DNA of 64,000 nucleotides from Devosia sp. 66-22 (GTDB taxonomy: Bacteria > Pseudomonadota > Alphaproteobacteria > Rhizobiales > Devosiaceae): the NCBI GenBank assembly GCA_001899065.1, contig MKUZ01000017.1, forward strand, positions 310,001-374,000. Direction: 5' to 3'. The position numbers and the translations under genes were made by a program. The notes beneath the pieces are model-generated. The model was not told where the DNA came from. It saw only the letters and a program-made list of their open reading frames with translations, and did no database searches. Shown piece by piece: positions 31,922 to 40,815 of the stretch; within the stretch, counting starts at the first letter, position 1; the number at the start of each line of letters is the position of its first letter.

Positions 31922-33127
31922 ATGACCCACGCCGATGCACAGGCGCTCGACCGCGCCGACCCGCTTGCCCCGTTCCGCGACCGCTTTTCGATCCCTCAGG
32001 GAACGATCTATCTCGACGGCAATTCGCTTGGCGCGCTGCCCCGCTCGGTCGCCGCCCGAACCGCCAAGGTGGTGAGCGAGGAGTGGGGGCGCGACCTCAT
32101 CACGAGCTGGAACCGGCACGACTGGATCGACCTGCCGCGCCGCGTCGGCGCCCGCATCGCCCCGCTGATCGGCGCCGAGCCGGGGAGCGTCGTGGTGGCG
32201 GATTCAACCTCGCTCAACATCTTCAAGCTCCTGGCGGTGGCCGTCGGACGGTCGGACCGCCGGGTGATCCAGACCGAAACGGGCAATTTCCCCACCGACA
32301 TCTATATCGCCGGCGGGCTCGCGACGCTGACCGGGCACGAGGTGCGTGTCGATGATCTGGCGGTGATCCGCGACGATGTGGCCGTCGTGCTGGTCACCGA
32401 GGTCAACTACCGCACGGGTGCCCGGCACGACATGAAGGCGCTGACGGCGCGGGCGCACGCGGCGGGCGCGACGGTGATCTGGGACCTCTGCCACTCGGCG
32501 GGCGCGTTCCGCGTCGACCTCGCCGGGGCGGGGGCGGACTATGCCATTGGCTGCGGCTACAAATATCTCAATGGTGGGCCGGGGGCGCCGGCCTTCGCCT
32601 ATGTGGCGCCGCGCCATTTGCCCGGCCTCCGCACGCCGCTCAGCGGCTGGCTCGGCCACGCCGCGCCGTTCGCCTTTGCGCCCGACTACCAGCCCGCCGA
32701 GGGCACCGACGCGCTCCGCGTCGGCACTCCGCCGGTGATCTCGATGAGCGCGCTCGACGCGGCGCTCGAGGCGTTCGACGGCGTTGACCTCGCAGCGGTG
32801 CGGGCCAAGGCCGACGCGCTGTTCGATGTGTTCGCGGGCGAAGTGGGCGCCCGTTGCCCGGAATTCGAGCTGCTGACGCCGCGCGATGCCGGATCGCGCG
32901 GCACTCAGGTGTCGCTGCGCCACCCCGAAGCCTACGCCATCATGCAGGCGCTGATCGCCCGCGGCGTCATCGGCGACTTCCGCCAGCCCGACATCATGCG
33001 CTTCGGCCTGACGCCGCTCTATTTGCGGTTCGAGGATGTGTTCCGCGCCGCCGAAATCCTCGCGGAGGTGATGGCGACGCGGGCGTGGGACCGCGACGCG
33101 TTCAAGCGGAAGGCGAAGGTGGTGTGA
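31922..33127 (+). CDS. kynU: Kynureninase
   Basis: Kynureninase is a PLP enzyme that cleaves kynurenine to anthranilate and alanine in tryptophan catabolism or the de novo NAD route. The 401-residue product shows IYLDGNSLGALP near the N-terminus, the WDLCHSAGAFRVDL Asp region that contacts the pyridine ring, and the PLP lysine in GCGYKYLNGGPGAPAF near residue 216. Length is typical. Tryptophan 2,3-dioxygenase and formamidase genes are not beside it, so the pathway must be completed elsewhere. Confidence 0.95.
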   Translation: MTHADAQALDRADPLAPFRDRFSIPQGTIYLDGNSLGALPRSVAARTAKVVSEEWGRDLITSWNRHDWIDLPRRVGARIAPLIGAEPGSVVVADSTSLNIFKLLAVAVGRSDRRVIQTETGNFPTDIYIAGGLATLTGHEVRVDDLAVIRDDVAVVLVTEVNYRTGARHDMKALTARAHAAGATVIWDLCHSAGAFRVDLAGAGADYAIGCGYKYLNGGPGAPAFAYVAPRHLPGLRTPLSGWLGHAAPFAFAPDYQPAEGTDALRVGTPPVISMSALDAALEAFDGVDLAAVRAKADALFDVFAGEVGARCPEFELLTPRDAGSRGTQVSLRHPEAYAIMQALIARGVIGDFRQPDIMRFGLTPLYLRFEDVFRAAEILAEVMATRAWDRDAFKRKAKVV

Positions 33128-33228
33128 TCACCTCGGCGTTCCGTGCTCCGCGTCCTCGATCCTCGCGAAGGGCTTCTCAGCGGGAATGTCTAGGTCGTCC
33201 GCTATGGGCGCGAGGGGGCGCGAGGCAC

Positions 33229-33831
33229 TCACCACTTCCCGATGACCCGCTTCACCTTGGCGATGAAGCCGCGGAGCTGGTCGGGGGTGACGTTGTTCAT
33301 GTCGTAGAGGGCGAGGTAGGTCGGGGGGAGCCAGCCGCCGAAGGTGACCCAGCCCCAGCGCCTTGCCATGCGGCGCGGCGGATCGCCCATCACCATGGTG
33401 CGCCAGCGGTTGCCGCCATAGGAGGTGACGAAGGCGATCTTCTTGATGTGCTTGAGGTTGGGCTTGAGCTTGCCCTTGTCCGGTCCGTCGCCGCCTTCGA
33501 GCACGAACGAGACGCCTGGCATGAACACCTTGTCAAAATAGCCCTTGAGGATGGCGGGAAAGCCGTAGTTCCACACCGGGTGGACAACGACCATGCCCTC
33601 GGCGGCCATCAGGCGGTCGACATAGGGTTTCAGATCCGGCGTGATGTTGTCGGGCACGTCGTGGTAGCGCAGCCGGTCCTCGCGGCTCAGCACCGGGTCA
33701 AAGTTCTCGGCATAGAGGTCGACAAGATCGACCTGGTGCCCCTTGGCGGTGAGCGCATCTACAACGGCGTTACAGAGGGACCGGTTGTAGCTCGTCTCGA
33801 GCGGGTGGGCGTGCAGCACCATCACGCGCAT
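33229..33831 (-). CDS. Flavodoxin-fold NAD(P)H:quinone oxidoreductase
   Basis: This 200-residue protein has the flavodoxin-like fold of the DT-diaphorase/MdaB/KefF family. The N-terminus MVLHAHPLETSYNRSLCNAVVDAL contains the FMN/FAD phosphate-binding loop. HPVWNYGFPAILKGYFDKVF and the TSYGG segment form the flavin pocket. Members reduce quinones or aromatic compounds by two electrons. It is the last gene of a minus-strand run that begins with the ABC importer, and its ATG overlaps the stop of the FAD oxidase by one base, so it may recycle electrons for that catabolic locus. Confidence 0.85.
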   Translation of the reverse strand: MRVMVLHAHPLETSYNRSLCNAVVDALTAKGHQVDLVDLYAENFDPVLSREDRLRYHDVPDNITPDLKPYVDRLMAAEGMVVVHPVWNYGFPAILKGYFDKVFMPGVSFVLEGGDGPDKGKLKPNLKHIKKIAFVTSYGGNRWRTMVMGDPPRRMARRWGWVTFGGWLPPTYLALYDMNNVTPDQLRGFIAKVKRVIGKW

Positions 33832-35234
33832 CAGGCGGCACCCAGCGTCTTGAGGCCATCGAACAGCCAGGCGCGCCCGCTGTTGAGGTCGAAATTGGGG
33901 TCATCCCAGGCGATCATCTTGCCGGGGTTGAGTATGCCCTTGGGGTCGGCCTGCTTTTTGAACTCGAGCTGGTTGCGATCGGTCTTCTTCATGCCGCCCT
34001 CTTCGAGGGTGTAGCGGTGCGGGTTGAACACCAGGATGTCGTTTGCCTCGTGGATGCGGATGATCTCCTCGAGCCGCTCCTCGGTCGTGTAGCGCACGAT
34101 GGGGAGGCCGGCGAAGACGATCTTGCCGTCGAAGCGGATCATCTCGAGATGCATCGGCACCTCGTCGCCAAAGTGTTCGATCGCCCATTTCACATGCTCG
34201 AGATCGGGATACTGCGTCTGCAGGTACGTGATGCCGGGGTCGAGCTTGAGCCCGCGCAGAGTCGTGTGGTTCCAGGCGAGCTCATAGATCGGCGGCAGCT
34301 TCCTGCGCTCGTCCTCGGCCAGCGTATCGGTGCGCAGCAGGAGATCGGCCTTGTGGAAGTCGACGAGGTCAATGAGGGCGGGAACCGCGGCCGGAGCGGC
34401 CATCAACAGCACCACCGACTGGTCGCGCGATTTCATGTAGGGCTTGTGCCGGTTGAACCAGTCGAACGGGAGAGGAGCCGCGACCGGCGAGATTTCCTTG
34501 AGCAAGAGGCCATCCTGCCGCGCCGCCTGTTCGGCGAAGGCGCAGGCCTCCATGACCGAGTTGAAGCCGACCATCACGTCGACCCAGTCATAGGCCGCCG
34601 TCAGCGGAATCTCGGCTTCGACGATGATGCCATTGGTGCCGTAAGCGTGCGCGACCTTGAGGATGTCGGGACCGGTGAGGTCGAGAATGCGCGGCGTCTC
34701 CTCGCAGGTGATGACCTTGAGGCCGAGGAGATTGCCGAAGGCGCGCAGGCCGCCCCAGCGCAGCGACCCGACACCGCCCGAGCCGCCGGCAATGAAGCCG
34801 CCCAGCGTTGCCATGCGATAGGTCGAGGGGTGGAACCGCATCTCGCCGCCGACAGCGGCCTTGGTCTGCTCGTCGAGCTTTTCGAGGATGATGCCGGCTT
34901 CGGCTCGCACGCGATCCTTGCTGATCGAAACGACGCGGTCGAGGCCGGTGAGGTCGAGGATGACGCCGCCCGAGAGCGGCATGGCCTGCCCGTAATTGCC
35001 GGTGCCGGCGCCGCGCGGCGTCACTGGAACGGCGTATCTGTAGGCGGCGGCGAGGATGGTGACGACCTCGTCCTGAGTGCGCGGCGTGACGACGAGCTGG
35101 GCCGTGACGTTTTCGAGCTCGGCCTTGAGGCGCGGCGAGTACCAGTAGTGATCGCGGCTCTTCTGCTGCACGATCCTCGGGTGATCCTGCTGCGGGATGT
35201 CGCCGAGCGCGGCGCGGAATTGGGTCAGGTCCAT
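33831..35234 (-). CDS. FAD-binding (PCMH/GlcD-type) oxidoreductase
   Basis: The 467-residue protein has an N-terminal PCMH FAD-binding domain. VTPRGAGTGNYGQAMPLSGG binds the pyrophosphate, and LGGFIAGGSGGVGSLRWGG follows it. The substrate domain ends with FNPHRYTLEEGG and ADPKGILNPGKMIAW, the family's C-terminal FAD contact. Related enzymes oxidise 2-hydroxy acids such as glycolate or D-lactate, or release amine substrates. The start at 35234 lies one base before the stop of the amidohydrolase gene, suggesting translation with it. The substrate is unknown; context points to a nitrogen-containing compound. Confidence 0.85.
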   Translation of the reverse strand: MDLTQFRAALGDIPQQDHPRIVQQKSRDHYWYSPRLKAELENVTAQLVVTPRTQDEVVTILAAAYRYAVPVTPRGAGTGNYGQAMPLSGGVILDLTGLDRVVSISKDRVRAEAGIILEKLDEQTKAAVGGEMRFHPSTYRMATLGGFIAGGSGGVGSLRWGGLRAFGNLLGLKVITCEETPRILDLTGPDILKVAHAYGTNGIIVEAEIPLTAAYDWVDVMVGFNSVMEACAFAEQAARQDGLLLKEISPVAAPLPFDWFNRHKPYMKSRDQSVVLLMAAPAAVPALIDLVDFHKADLLLRTDTLAEDERRKLPPIYELAWNHTTLRGLKLDPGITYLQTQYPDLEHVKWAIEHFGDEVPMHLEMIRFDGKIVFAGLPIVRYTTEERLEEIIRIHEANDILVFNPHRYTLEEGGMKKTDRNQLEFKKQADPKGILNPGKMIAWDDPNFDLNSGRAWLFDGLKTLGAA

Positions 35235-35235
35235 C

Positions 35236-36504
35236 TCAGGCCTCCATGAGGTCATCGAGTTCGCGATAGTCGGGAAGGGTGGTGTCGATCGCCGTGCCGT
35301 TGCGCAGCACAATGCGGTCCGATTGCGGGCGGGCCAGCAGCTCGGTCCAGTTGCGGGCGCGGAAGAGGAGAAGGTCCGCCGACGCGCCGACGGCAATCTG
35401 CGCCGTGTAGGCGAAGCCCGCAATGCCGGCGGCGTCGGCGGCGACGGTGCGGGCCCAGCGCCATGCGCCATCCATCGGATGGTCGAAATGGAGGATGCGG
35501 GCGCCCTCGCGCAGCACTTCGAGCGCGTCGAGATCGCCATAGGCGTAGAACGGATCGCGCGTATTGTCCGAGGCGATGGCGACGGGCACGCCGGCGGCGC
35601 GGAACTCGTGGAGGAGAGTGACGCCGCGCTGCAGCGGCGTGACGCCGCCACGCGCATTGCGGCCCATCAGATACATGTTGCACAGCGGCAGCGAGACGAT
35701 CGCAATGCCGGCTTCGGCGACCCGCTCGATGGTGCGCTGCTGGATCGCTTCGCCCTGCACGGTGAGCGCGCAGCAGTGACCGGCGAGGACGCGCCCCGTG
35801 TAGCCGGTCTCGATGACGGCCTCGGCCAGCGCCAGCAGGACGTCGGACGTGGGGTCGAGCGTTTCGTCGGCGTGGATGTCGATGTCGAGCCCGTGCCGAC
35901 CGGCAGCATCGACAACGGCCCGCATGGCCTCGCGCGACTGCGGGAAGCTGCGGACAGCCCCACCGAGGATGCCGCCGGCAGCGGCGACGCGCGCGGCGAC
36001 GGCGTCGAGCATGGCGGGGTCCAGCAGGACCTGCGGGCCAACCAGCGACACCGCCTGGAGCTCGATGCGGCCGGCCCAGCGTTCGCGCATGCGGTCGAAC
36101 ACGTCCCACGAGATGTCGTGCTGCGGTGGCGTCGATTCGATGTGGGTGCGGATGGCGGCGGTGCCATGCGCATAGGCGCAGCGCAGGGCGAAATCCATGC
36201 GGCGCTCGACATCGGCGGCCGACCAGCGCGTCGTGCTGTCTTCGATCGAGCGGGTGAGGGCGGTTTCCCAGGTGCCGTCCTCATTGGGACGACGCGGCCA
36301 GATGTGGCCCTTGTCGAGATGGGTGTGGATGTCGACGAGCGCGGGCAGCACCAGGCCGCCGTCGAGGTCGCGGCCGGGGCCGGGGGTGTGCGGCGTGATG
36401 CTCGCGATGCGGCCGTCGGCGATCGCGATGTCGACACGCTCGATCTCGCCGCCGGGCCGGCCCATCATTGCCGACGGCACTGATGCGTTGCGCAGCGTCT
36501 CCAT
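35236..36504 (-). CDS. Cytosine-deaminase-like amidohydrolase
   Basis: The 422-residue metal-dependent hydrolase belongs to the CodA-like branch of the amidohydrolase superfamily. HTHLDKGH near residue 68 carries the first metal ligands, HADET the general-acid Glu region, AGHCCALTV a further metal His, and ASDNTRDPFYAYG the C-terminal metal Asp. CodA deaminates cytosine and isoguanine, and relatives act on creatinine, isocytosine and other cyclic ureas, so the substrate cannot be read from sequence. The ATG at 36504 overlaps the permease stop (ATGA), placing it in the importer operon. Confidence 0.88.
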   Translation of the reverse strand: METLRNASVPSAMMGRPGGEIERVDIAIADGRIASITPHTPGPGRDLDGGLVLPALVDIHTHLDKGHIWPRRPNEDGTWETALTRSIEDSTTRWSAADVERRMDFALRCAYAHGTAAIRTHIESTPPQHDISWDVFDRMRERWAGRIELQAVSLVGPQVLLDPAMLDAVAARVAAAGGILGGAVRSFPQSREAMRAVVDAAGRHGLDIDIHADETLDPTSDVLLALAEAVIETGYTGRVLAGHCCALTVQGEAIQQRTIERVAEAGIAIVSLPLCNMYLMGRNARGGVTPLQRGVTLLHEFRAAGVPVAIASDNTRDPFYAYGDLDALEVLREGARILHFDHPMDGAWRWARTVAADAAGIAGFAYTAQIAVGASADLLLFRARNWTELLARPQSDRIVLRNGTAIDTTLPDYRELDDLMEA

Positions 36505-37364
36505 CAGTTCTCCCGGCGCACGGCGCTTTCGTGCCAGCGATGAAGGACGAGCCAGGAGATGAGCGAGGTGATGCCGAAGATGGCGACACCCGTGCCCGTG
36601 AGCATGAGCAGCGCAGCGAACATGCGCGGAATGTTGAGCCGATAGCCGGATTCGAGGATGCGGAAGGCGAGGCCCGAGCCCTGTCCGGCGCTGCCCGCGG
36701 CAAACTCCGCGACGACGGCGGCGATCAGCGACAGGCCGCCACCGATGCGCAGGCCGGCGAGGAAGTAGGGCATGGAGGCGGGGATCTTGAGGTAGAGCAA
36801 GCTCTTCCAGCGGCCGGCGCCATAGAGGTCGAACAGGTTGAGCAGATTGTGGTCGACGCTCTTGAGGCCCGCCACCATGTTGGAGAGGATCGGGAAGAAG
36901 GCCACGAGGAACGCGACGATCAGCAGCGCCGTCTGCGTGTTGGGCGTGTAGATGAGCAGCAGCGGCGCGATGGCGATGACCGGCGTCACCTGGAGGATCA
37001 CCGCGAACGGGAAGATCGCCAGCTCGATCCATTTGGACTGCACCAGGAGGATCGCCAGTGCCACGCCGCCGACGAGCGCGAGAAACAGCGCCTGGAAGGT
37101 GATGCTGAGCGTGACCCACAGCGAGGGGAGGAGCGTGGGATAGTCGGTGGTCAGCGACTTCCACACATCGAGCGGGCTGGGAAGGATGTATTTGGGCGTG
37201 CCGCTGGCGACGACATAGACCTGCCAGATGACGACCGCGAGGACGAGCATCGCGACCGGCACCACGATGCGGAGGATCGTCTCGGCCGTCGAGGTGCGCG
37301 GCGGGGCGATGATGACGGCGGCGTCCGTTCCCTCGTCACCCATTGCCAGCTTAGTGTCCGACAC
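36504..37364 (-). CDS. ABC importer permease (NitT/TauT/ThiX type)
   Basis: This 286-residue inner-membrane protein has about six hydrophobic segments and the EAA-like coupling loop. That loop includes FDLYGAGRWKSLLYLKIPASMPYFLAGLRIGGGLS, conserved in the nitrate/taurine/pyrimidine-precursor permeases. It would form the channel for the substrate delivered by the THI5/NMT1-like binding protein. It overlaps the ATPase gene by 14 bases upstream and the amidohydrolase gene downstream. Confidence 0.9.
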   Translation of the reverse strand: MSDTKLAMGDEGTDAAVIIAPPRTSTAETILRIVVPVAMLVLAVVIWQVYVVASGTPKYILPSPLDVWKSLTTDYPTLLPSLWVTLSITFQALFLALVGGVALAILLVQSKWIELAIFPFAVILQVTPVIAIAPLLLIYTPNTQTALLIVAFLVAFFPILSNMVAGLKSVDHNLLNLFDLYGAGRWKSLLYLKIPASMPYFLAGLRIGGGLSLIAAVVAEFAAGSAGQGSGLAFRILESGYRLNIPRMFAALLMLTGTGVAIFGITSLISWLVLHRWHESAVRREN

Positions 37365-38193
37365 TGCCGCCTCCCAGGTGAATCGCTTCCTGCAGGGCGC
37401 GCGACACGCGGTCGGTGGTGGCGCGGTACTCCTCGGACGTGCGGTAATTGGCGTCGCGGTCGCTGGAGGTGGCGAGCGGGATATCGGCCGAGACCTGGCC
37501 CGGCCGCGCCTTCATCACCACGATGCGATTGGAGAGGTAGGCGCTCTCGAAGACCGAGTGCGTGACGAAGATCACCGTCACGCCGGACTGCCGCCAGAGG
37601 CGCAGCACGTCGTCATTGAGCTTCTGCCGCGTAATCTCGTCGAGCGCCGCGAAGGGCTCGTCCATGAGAAGGAGTTTCGGCTTGGTGACGAGCGCGCGCG
37701 CGATCGAGACGCGCATCTTCATGCCGCCCGAGAGCTCGCGCGGATAGGCCTCGGCGAAATCGGCGAGACCGACGGAGGAGAGCGTCTCCATGACGCGCGA
37801 CCGCGCAGCGGACTTGCTCACGCCCTCAAGCTTGAGCGGCAGATAGACGTTGCCGAACACCGTGGTCCACGGCATCAGCGTCGGCTCCTGGAACACGAAA
37901 CCGATGTCGCCCTGCGGCAATCCCCTGGAGTCGAGCGTGCTGCCCGGCCAGTCGATGCTGCCCGAGCTCGCGGCGCCCAGGCCCGCAATGATGCGGAGGG
38001 CGGTGGACTTGCCGCAACCCGAGGGACCGAGCAGGCTCAGGAATTCGCCGCGCTCGACATCGAGCGACATGTCCTTGAGCGCCAGCGTGCCGTTGGAGAA
38101 CACCTTGGACACGTTACGCATGGACACGACGCTGCGATCGGAGCGGTCCGGTCGATCGGCGGACAGTGGCTCGGCGACGGAAGGATCAGTCAC
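37351..38193 (-). CDS. ABC importer ATP-binding protein
   Basis: The 280-residue ATPase has Walker A GPSGCGKSTALRI near residue 57, the Q-loop in FVFQEPTLMPW, the signature LSGGMKMRVSIARAL and Walker B LLLMDEPFAALDE. It belongs to the SsuB/TauB/ThiZ-like group that powers NitT/TauT importers. It is separated from the binding-protein gene by 60 bases containing a weak terminator-like hairpin, an arrangement that lets the binding protein be made in excess. Confidence 0.92.
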   Translation of the reverse strand: MTDPSVAEPLSADRPDRSDRSVVSMRNVSKVFSNGTLALKDMSLDVERGEFLSLLGPSGCGKSTALRIIAGLGAASSGSIDWPGSTLDSRGLPQGDIGFVFQEPTLMPWTTVFGNVYLPLKLEGVSKSAARSRVMETLSSVGLADFAEAYPRELSGGMKMRVSIARALVTKPKLLLMDEPFAALDEITRQKLNDDVLRLWRQSGVTVIFVTHSVFESAYLSNRIVVMKARPGQVSADIPLATSSDRDANYRTSEEYRATTDRVSRALQEAIHLGGGSVGH

Positions 38194-38204
38194 AGGGGTA
38201 CCGC

Positions 38205-38235
38205 GAAACGAAAGGGGCGGGCCCGATGCCCGCCC
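38205..38235 (-). terminator. Hairpin between binding-protein and ATPase genes (partial terminator)
   Basis: GGGCGGGC (38215-38222) and GCCCGCCC (38228-38235) pair perfectly over a 5-base loop. On the minus strand an interrupted T tract (TTTCGTTTC) follows. Internal leaky terminators of this sort are common after abundant ABC binding-protein genes. Confidence 0.65.
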
Positions 38236-38253
38236 GCTCGTGTGTGCTTAAGA

Positions 38254-39252
38254 CTACTTCACGAGCTCTTTGCCAAGACCCTGGCAGACGAGCTCGGTGG
38301 TGTAGGCCTGCTTGACGTCGATGCCGGCCTCGAACAGGCCGACTCCCACGAGCTGCTGGTAGAAATGGTCCCAGCGCTCGTCGGTCATGCAGCCGATGCC
38401 TTTGTCGACCGCGTCGCCGGAGACGGCGATGCCGTACTCCTTCATCTTGGCGATGCCATAGGCGATCTGCTCGTCGGTCATCTCGGGATTGTCGGCCTTG
38501 ATCATCGCATTGGCGGCCGCGTTGTCGCCGTAGAGATAGTTGTACCAGCCGACGATGGAGGCTTCGACGAAGCGCTTGGCGACGTCCTTGTTGGCCTCGT
38601 ACCAGGGCTTCATCGTCTCGATGGTGGTCGAGTAGGGCGAGAAGCCGTTGTCGGCGAGCAGGAACACCTGCGGCTCCCAGCCGGTCTCCTTCTGGATCGC
38701 CAGCGGCTCGGAGGTCAGATAGCCCTGCTGGATCGCCATGGGATCGGCGATGAACGGCGCCGGGTTGAAGGTGTAGGGCTCGTACTTCTCGTCGACGAAG
38801 GCAGGGTTCTTGGCCTTCATCCACAGGAAGTAGGAGATGAACCCGTCCTTGCTGAGGATGTATTTCGACGCGCCGGCGAGGTCGTCGAAGGTCTTGAAGC
38901 CGGCCTCGGGATGCGCCAGCAGGACCTGCGGGTCCTTCTGGAAGATCGAGGCGAGGGTGAGGGTCGGAATGCCTTCCTTGACCGCGTCGATCGCGGTGGT
39001 CATGCCGCCCATGTAGAACTGAATCTGGCCGCCGGTAAGCAGCGCGCGGTTGGCCCCCTGCGGGCCGCCCTGGCGGATGGTGACCTTGAGCCCGTACTTC
39101 TCATACGTGCCGTCGGCGACGGCCTGGTAGAAGCCGCCATGCTCGGCCTGGGCGAGCCAGTTGGTGCCGTAGCTGACTTCATCGAGCGCAAACGCCGATG
39201 ACGCGAACGCGGCGATGGCGCCGGCCGCGACCAGTTTGAGGAGGGTATGCAT
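38254..39252 (-). CDS. ABC importer substrate-binding protein (NMT1/THI5-like)
   Basis: The 332-residue periplasmic protein has a signal peptide (ending about SAFA) and a two-lobed NMT1/THI5-like fold. It begins VSYGTNWLAQAEHGGFYQAVADG, very similar in layout to ThiY and related pyrimidine or hydroxymethylpyrimidine-precursor binding proteins. The GGxxGANxALLTGGQIQFY segment forms the ligand cleft. A pyrimidine-like or small cyclic amide ligand would fit the linked cytosine-deaminase-like enzyme. This ligand class is inferred from family and neighbours. Confidence 0.88.
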   Translation of the reverse strand: MHTLLKLVAAGAIAAFASSAFALDEVSYGTNWLAQAEHGGFYQAVADGTYEKYGLKVTIRQGGPQGANRALLTGGQIQFYMGGMTTAIDAVKEGIPTLTLASIFQKDPQVLLAHPEAGFKTFDDLAGASKYILSKDGFISYFLWMKAKNPAFVDEKYEPYTFNPAPFIADPMAIQQGYLTSEPLAIQKETGWEPQVFLLADNGFSPYSTTIETMKPWYEANKDVAKRFVEASIVGWYNYLYGDNAAANAMIKADNPEMTDEQIAYGIAKMKEYGIAVSGDAVDKGIGCMTDERWDHFYQQLVGVGLFEAGIDVKQAYTTELVCQGLGKELVK

Positions 39253-39322
39253 GTCGGTAGTCTCCTGTTGTCCCTGAAGAGATCCCCGTGTGCCGGCTGG
39301 TGATTGGGGCGGACAGCCGGCC

Positions 39323-39339
39323 GATGCCCGATCGGCATC
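39323..39339. promoter_or_regulatory. Inverted repeat in the divergent importer/RidA promoter region
   Basis: GATGCC (39323-39328) and GGCATC (39334-39339) form an inverted repeat with 5 bases between, about midway between the divergent binding-protein and RidA genes. No regulator gene is adjacent, so an operator for a distant regulator is only a suggestion. Confidence 0.3.
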
Positions 39340-39489
39340 TTGGCGGAGATTAATTCAGCGCGGCTGACAAAAGAAAAGCCCAAAAGCGCGGCACCCGCCC
39401 ATGTGCCTAGATATGCGCCAGCGCGGCATGCTTTTAGGCTGGCTTTCACGCACTCATGCCGGTTAGCTGTGCAGCAGCACGGGGCAGTT

Positions 39490-39888
39490 ATGCACAAGCC
39501 GCTTTCACCGACCTCGATCCATCCGCCGTTCTCCGCCTATTCCAATGGCGTCGAGGTACCGCAGGGCCAGCGACTCGTCTTCTGCTCGGGCCAGTTGGGG
39601 ATCGACCGGCACGGACGGATTCCCCCGACCGTCGGCGAGCAGGCAGCGGTCGCCTTCGACAATGTCGCGGCGATCCTGGCCGAGGCTGGGCTCGGCCTCG
39701 AGCACGTGGTGCGGATCAACGCCTTCGTGACGAGCCGCGAGCATCTCAAGCCCTATATGGAGGCGCGCAATGCGCGCTTCGGCCAGCCGATGCCGGCCTC
39801 GACGCTGGTGATCGTATCGGGGTTCTCGCGGCCCGAATTCTTCGTCGAGATCGAAGTTGTTGCCGCCGGGCCGGCGTCGGAGGTTTGA
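39490..39888 (+). CDS. RidA/YjgF-family protein lacking the canonical arginine
   Basis: A 132-residue Rid-family trimer-forming protein with FCSGQLGIDRHG, VVRINAFVTSREHLKPYMEARNARF and a C-terminal FFVEIEVVA. Canonical RidA enzymes have Arg in a PAR(S/T) motif that grips the imino-acid carboxylate; here the motif reads MPASTLV, with Ser 104 at that place. It is therefore probably not a classical 2-aminoacrylate deaminase. Catabolic Rid-like proteins often sit beside amidohydrolases, as here. It starts at ATG 39490 and is followed two bases later by the creatininase gene. Confidence 0.85.
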   Translation: MHKPLSPTSIHPPFSAYSNGVEVPQGQRLVFCSGQLGIDRHGRIPPTVGEQAAVAFDNVAAILAEAGLGLEHVVRINAFVTSREHLKPYMEARNARFGQPMPASTLVIVSGFSRPEFFVEIEVVAAGPASEV

Positions 39889-39890
39889 GC

Positions 39891-40682
39891 GTGGCACGCA
39901 AGATCTACTGGACCGATTTCTCCGCCGCCGAATACGGCGCCATCGACCCCATGAAGACGATCGCGATCGTCCCCATCGCGGCGATCGAGCAGCACGGACC
40001 GCACCTGCCGGTGGGCACCGACATGATCCTCAACCAGGGATGCCTCGACCTGCTTGTCGCGCGCGCGCCGGCCGATCTCGACATCCGCATCCTGCCCATC
40101 CAGCAGGTGGGCAAGTCCAACGAGCACCTGTGGGCAAAGGGAACGGTGACGCACACCGCGCACACGCTGCTCGATGCCTGGTTCGAACTGGGCCAGTCGA
40201 TCAGCCGGGCAGGAGTGAAGAAGCTCGTCTTCGTCAATTCGCATGGTGGCAACGAAGCGGTGATGGACATTGTCGGCCGCGAACTGCGGGTGCGTGAGAA
40301 CATGCTGGTGGTCAAGACCGGCTGGACCCGCTTCCAGCCGCCGGATGGATTGCTCAGCGACATCGAGCGGCGCCACGGCATCCATGCCGGCGACCTAGAG
40401 ACGTCGCTGATGATGCTGTTCCGGCCCGAACTGGTCCACGCCGACAGGCTCGACGATTTCCGCTCGGTCGCGGCGCGCGACGAACAGCAGTTCAGATATC
40501 TGCGCCCCACCGGCACGCACGCCTATTCCTGGATCGCGTCGGACCTGAACCCCTCGGGCGCGGTCGGAAACGCCGCCAACGCTTCGCCGGAGCGTGGCCG
40601 GATCATCGCGGAGGCCGAGGTGACCGGCATGCTGGAGCTCTTGGCCGAGGTGGAGCGCTTTCCCCTGCCGGGGAACGCCTAG
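39891..40682 (+). CDS. Creatininase family amidohydrolase
   Basis: The 263-residue protein belongs to the creatininase/MftE fold of two-metal amidohydrolases. Metal ligands are visible in AAIEQHGPHLPVGTD (Glu, His, Asp), FVNSHGGNEAV (His) and GIHAGDLETSLM (Glu). Members open cyclic amides such as creatinine, act on formamidopyrimidines (ArfB-like) or cleave peptides in mycofactocin synthesis. It starts with GTG at 39891 straight after RidA. With the divergent importer and cytosine-deaminase-like enzyme it suggests sequential deamination and ring opening of an N-heterocycle. Confidence 0.88.
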   Translation: MARKIYWTDFSAAEYGAIDPMKTIAIVPIAAIEQHGPHLPVGTDMILNQGCLDLLVARAPADLDIRILPIQQVGKSNEHLWAKGTVTHTAHTLLDAWFELGQSISRAGVKKLVFVNSHGGNEAVMDIVGRELRVRENMLVVKTGWTRFQPPDGLLSDIERRHGIHAGDLETSLMMLFRPELVHADRLDDFRSVAARDEQQFRYLRPTGTHAYSWIASDLNPSGAVGNAANASPERGRIIAEAEVTGMLELLAEVERFPLPGNA

Positions 40683-40728
40683 GCTCCCACGGCGCCTCCT
40701 GCCCGCGACCGGCGTTATTGACGCTTTA

Positions 40729-40757
40729 TTGACCACGCCGGGGAAAAGCCGGATACA
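40729..40757 (+). promoter_or_regulatory. Candidate promoter of the type I secretion genes
   Basis: TTGACC (40729-40734) and GATACA (40752-40757) are spaced by 17 bases and lie about 60 bases before the ATG at 40816. This is a sequence match only. Confidence 0.45.
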
Positions 40758-40815
40758 GCACATCAATACATCGCGCCCACTACAGAACAGCGCGTTGTGC
40801 CTAAAGGGATATTCA

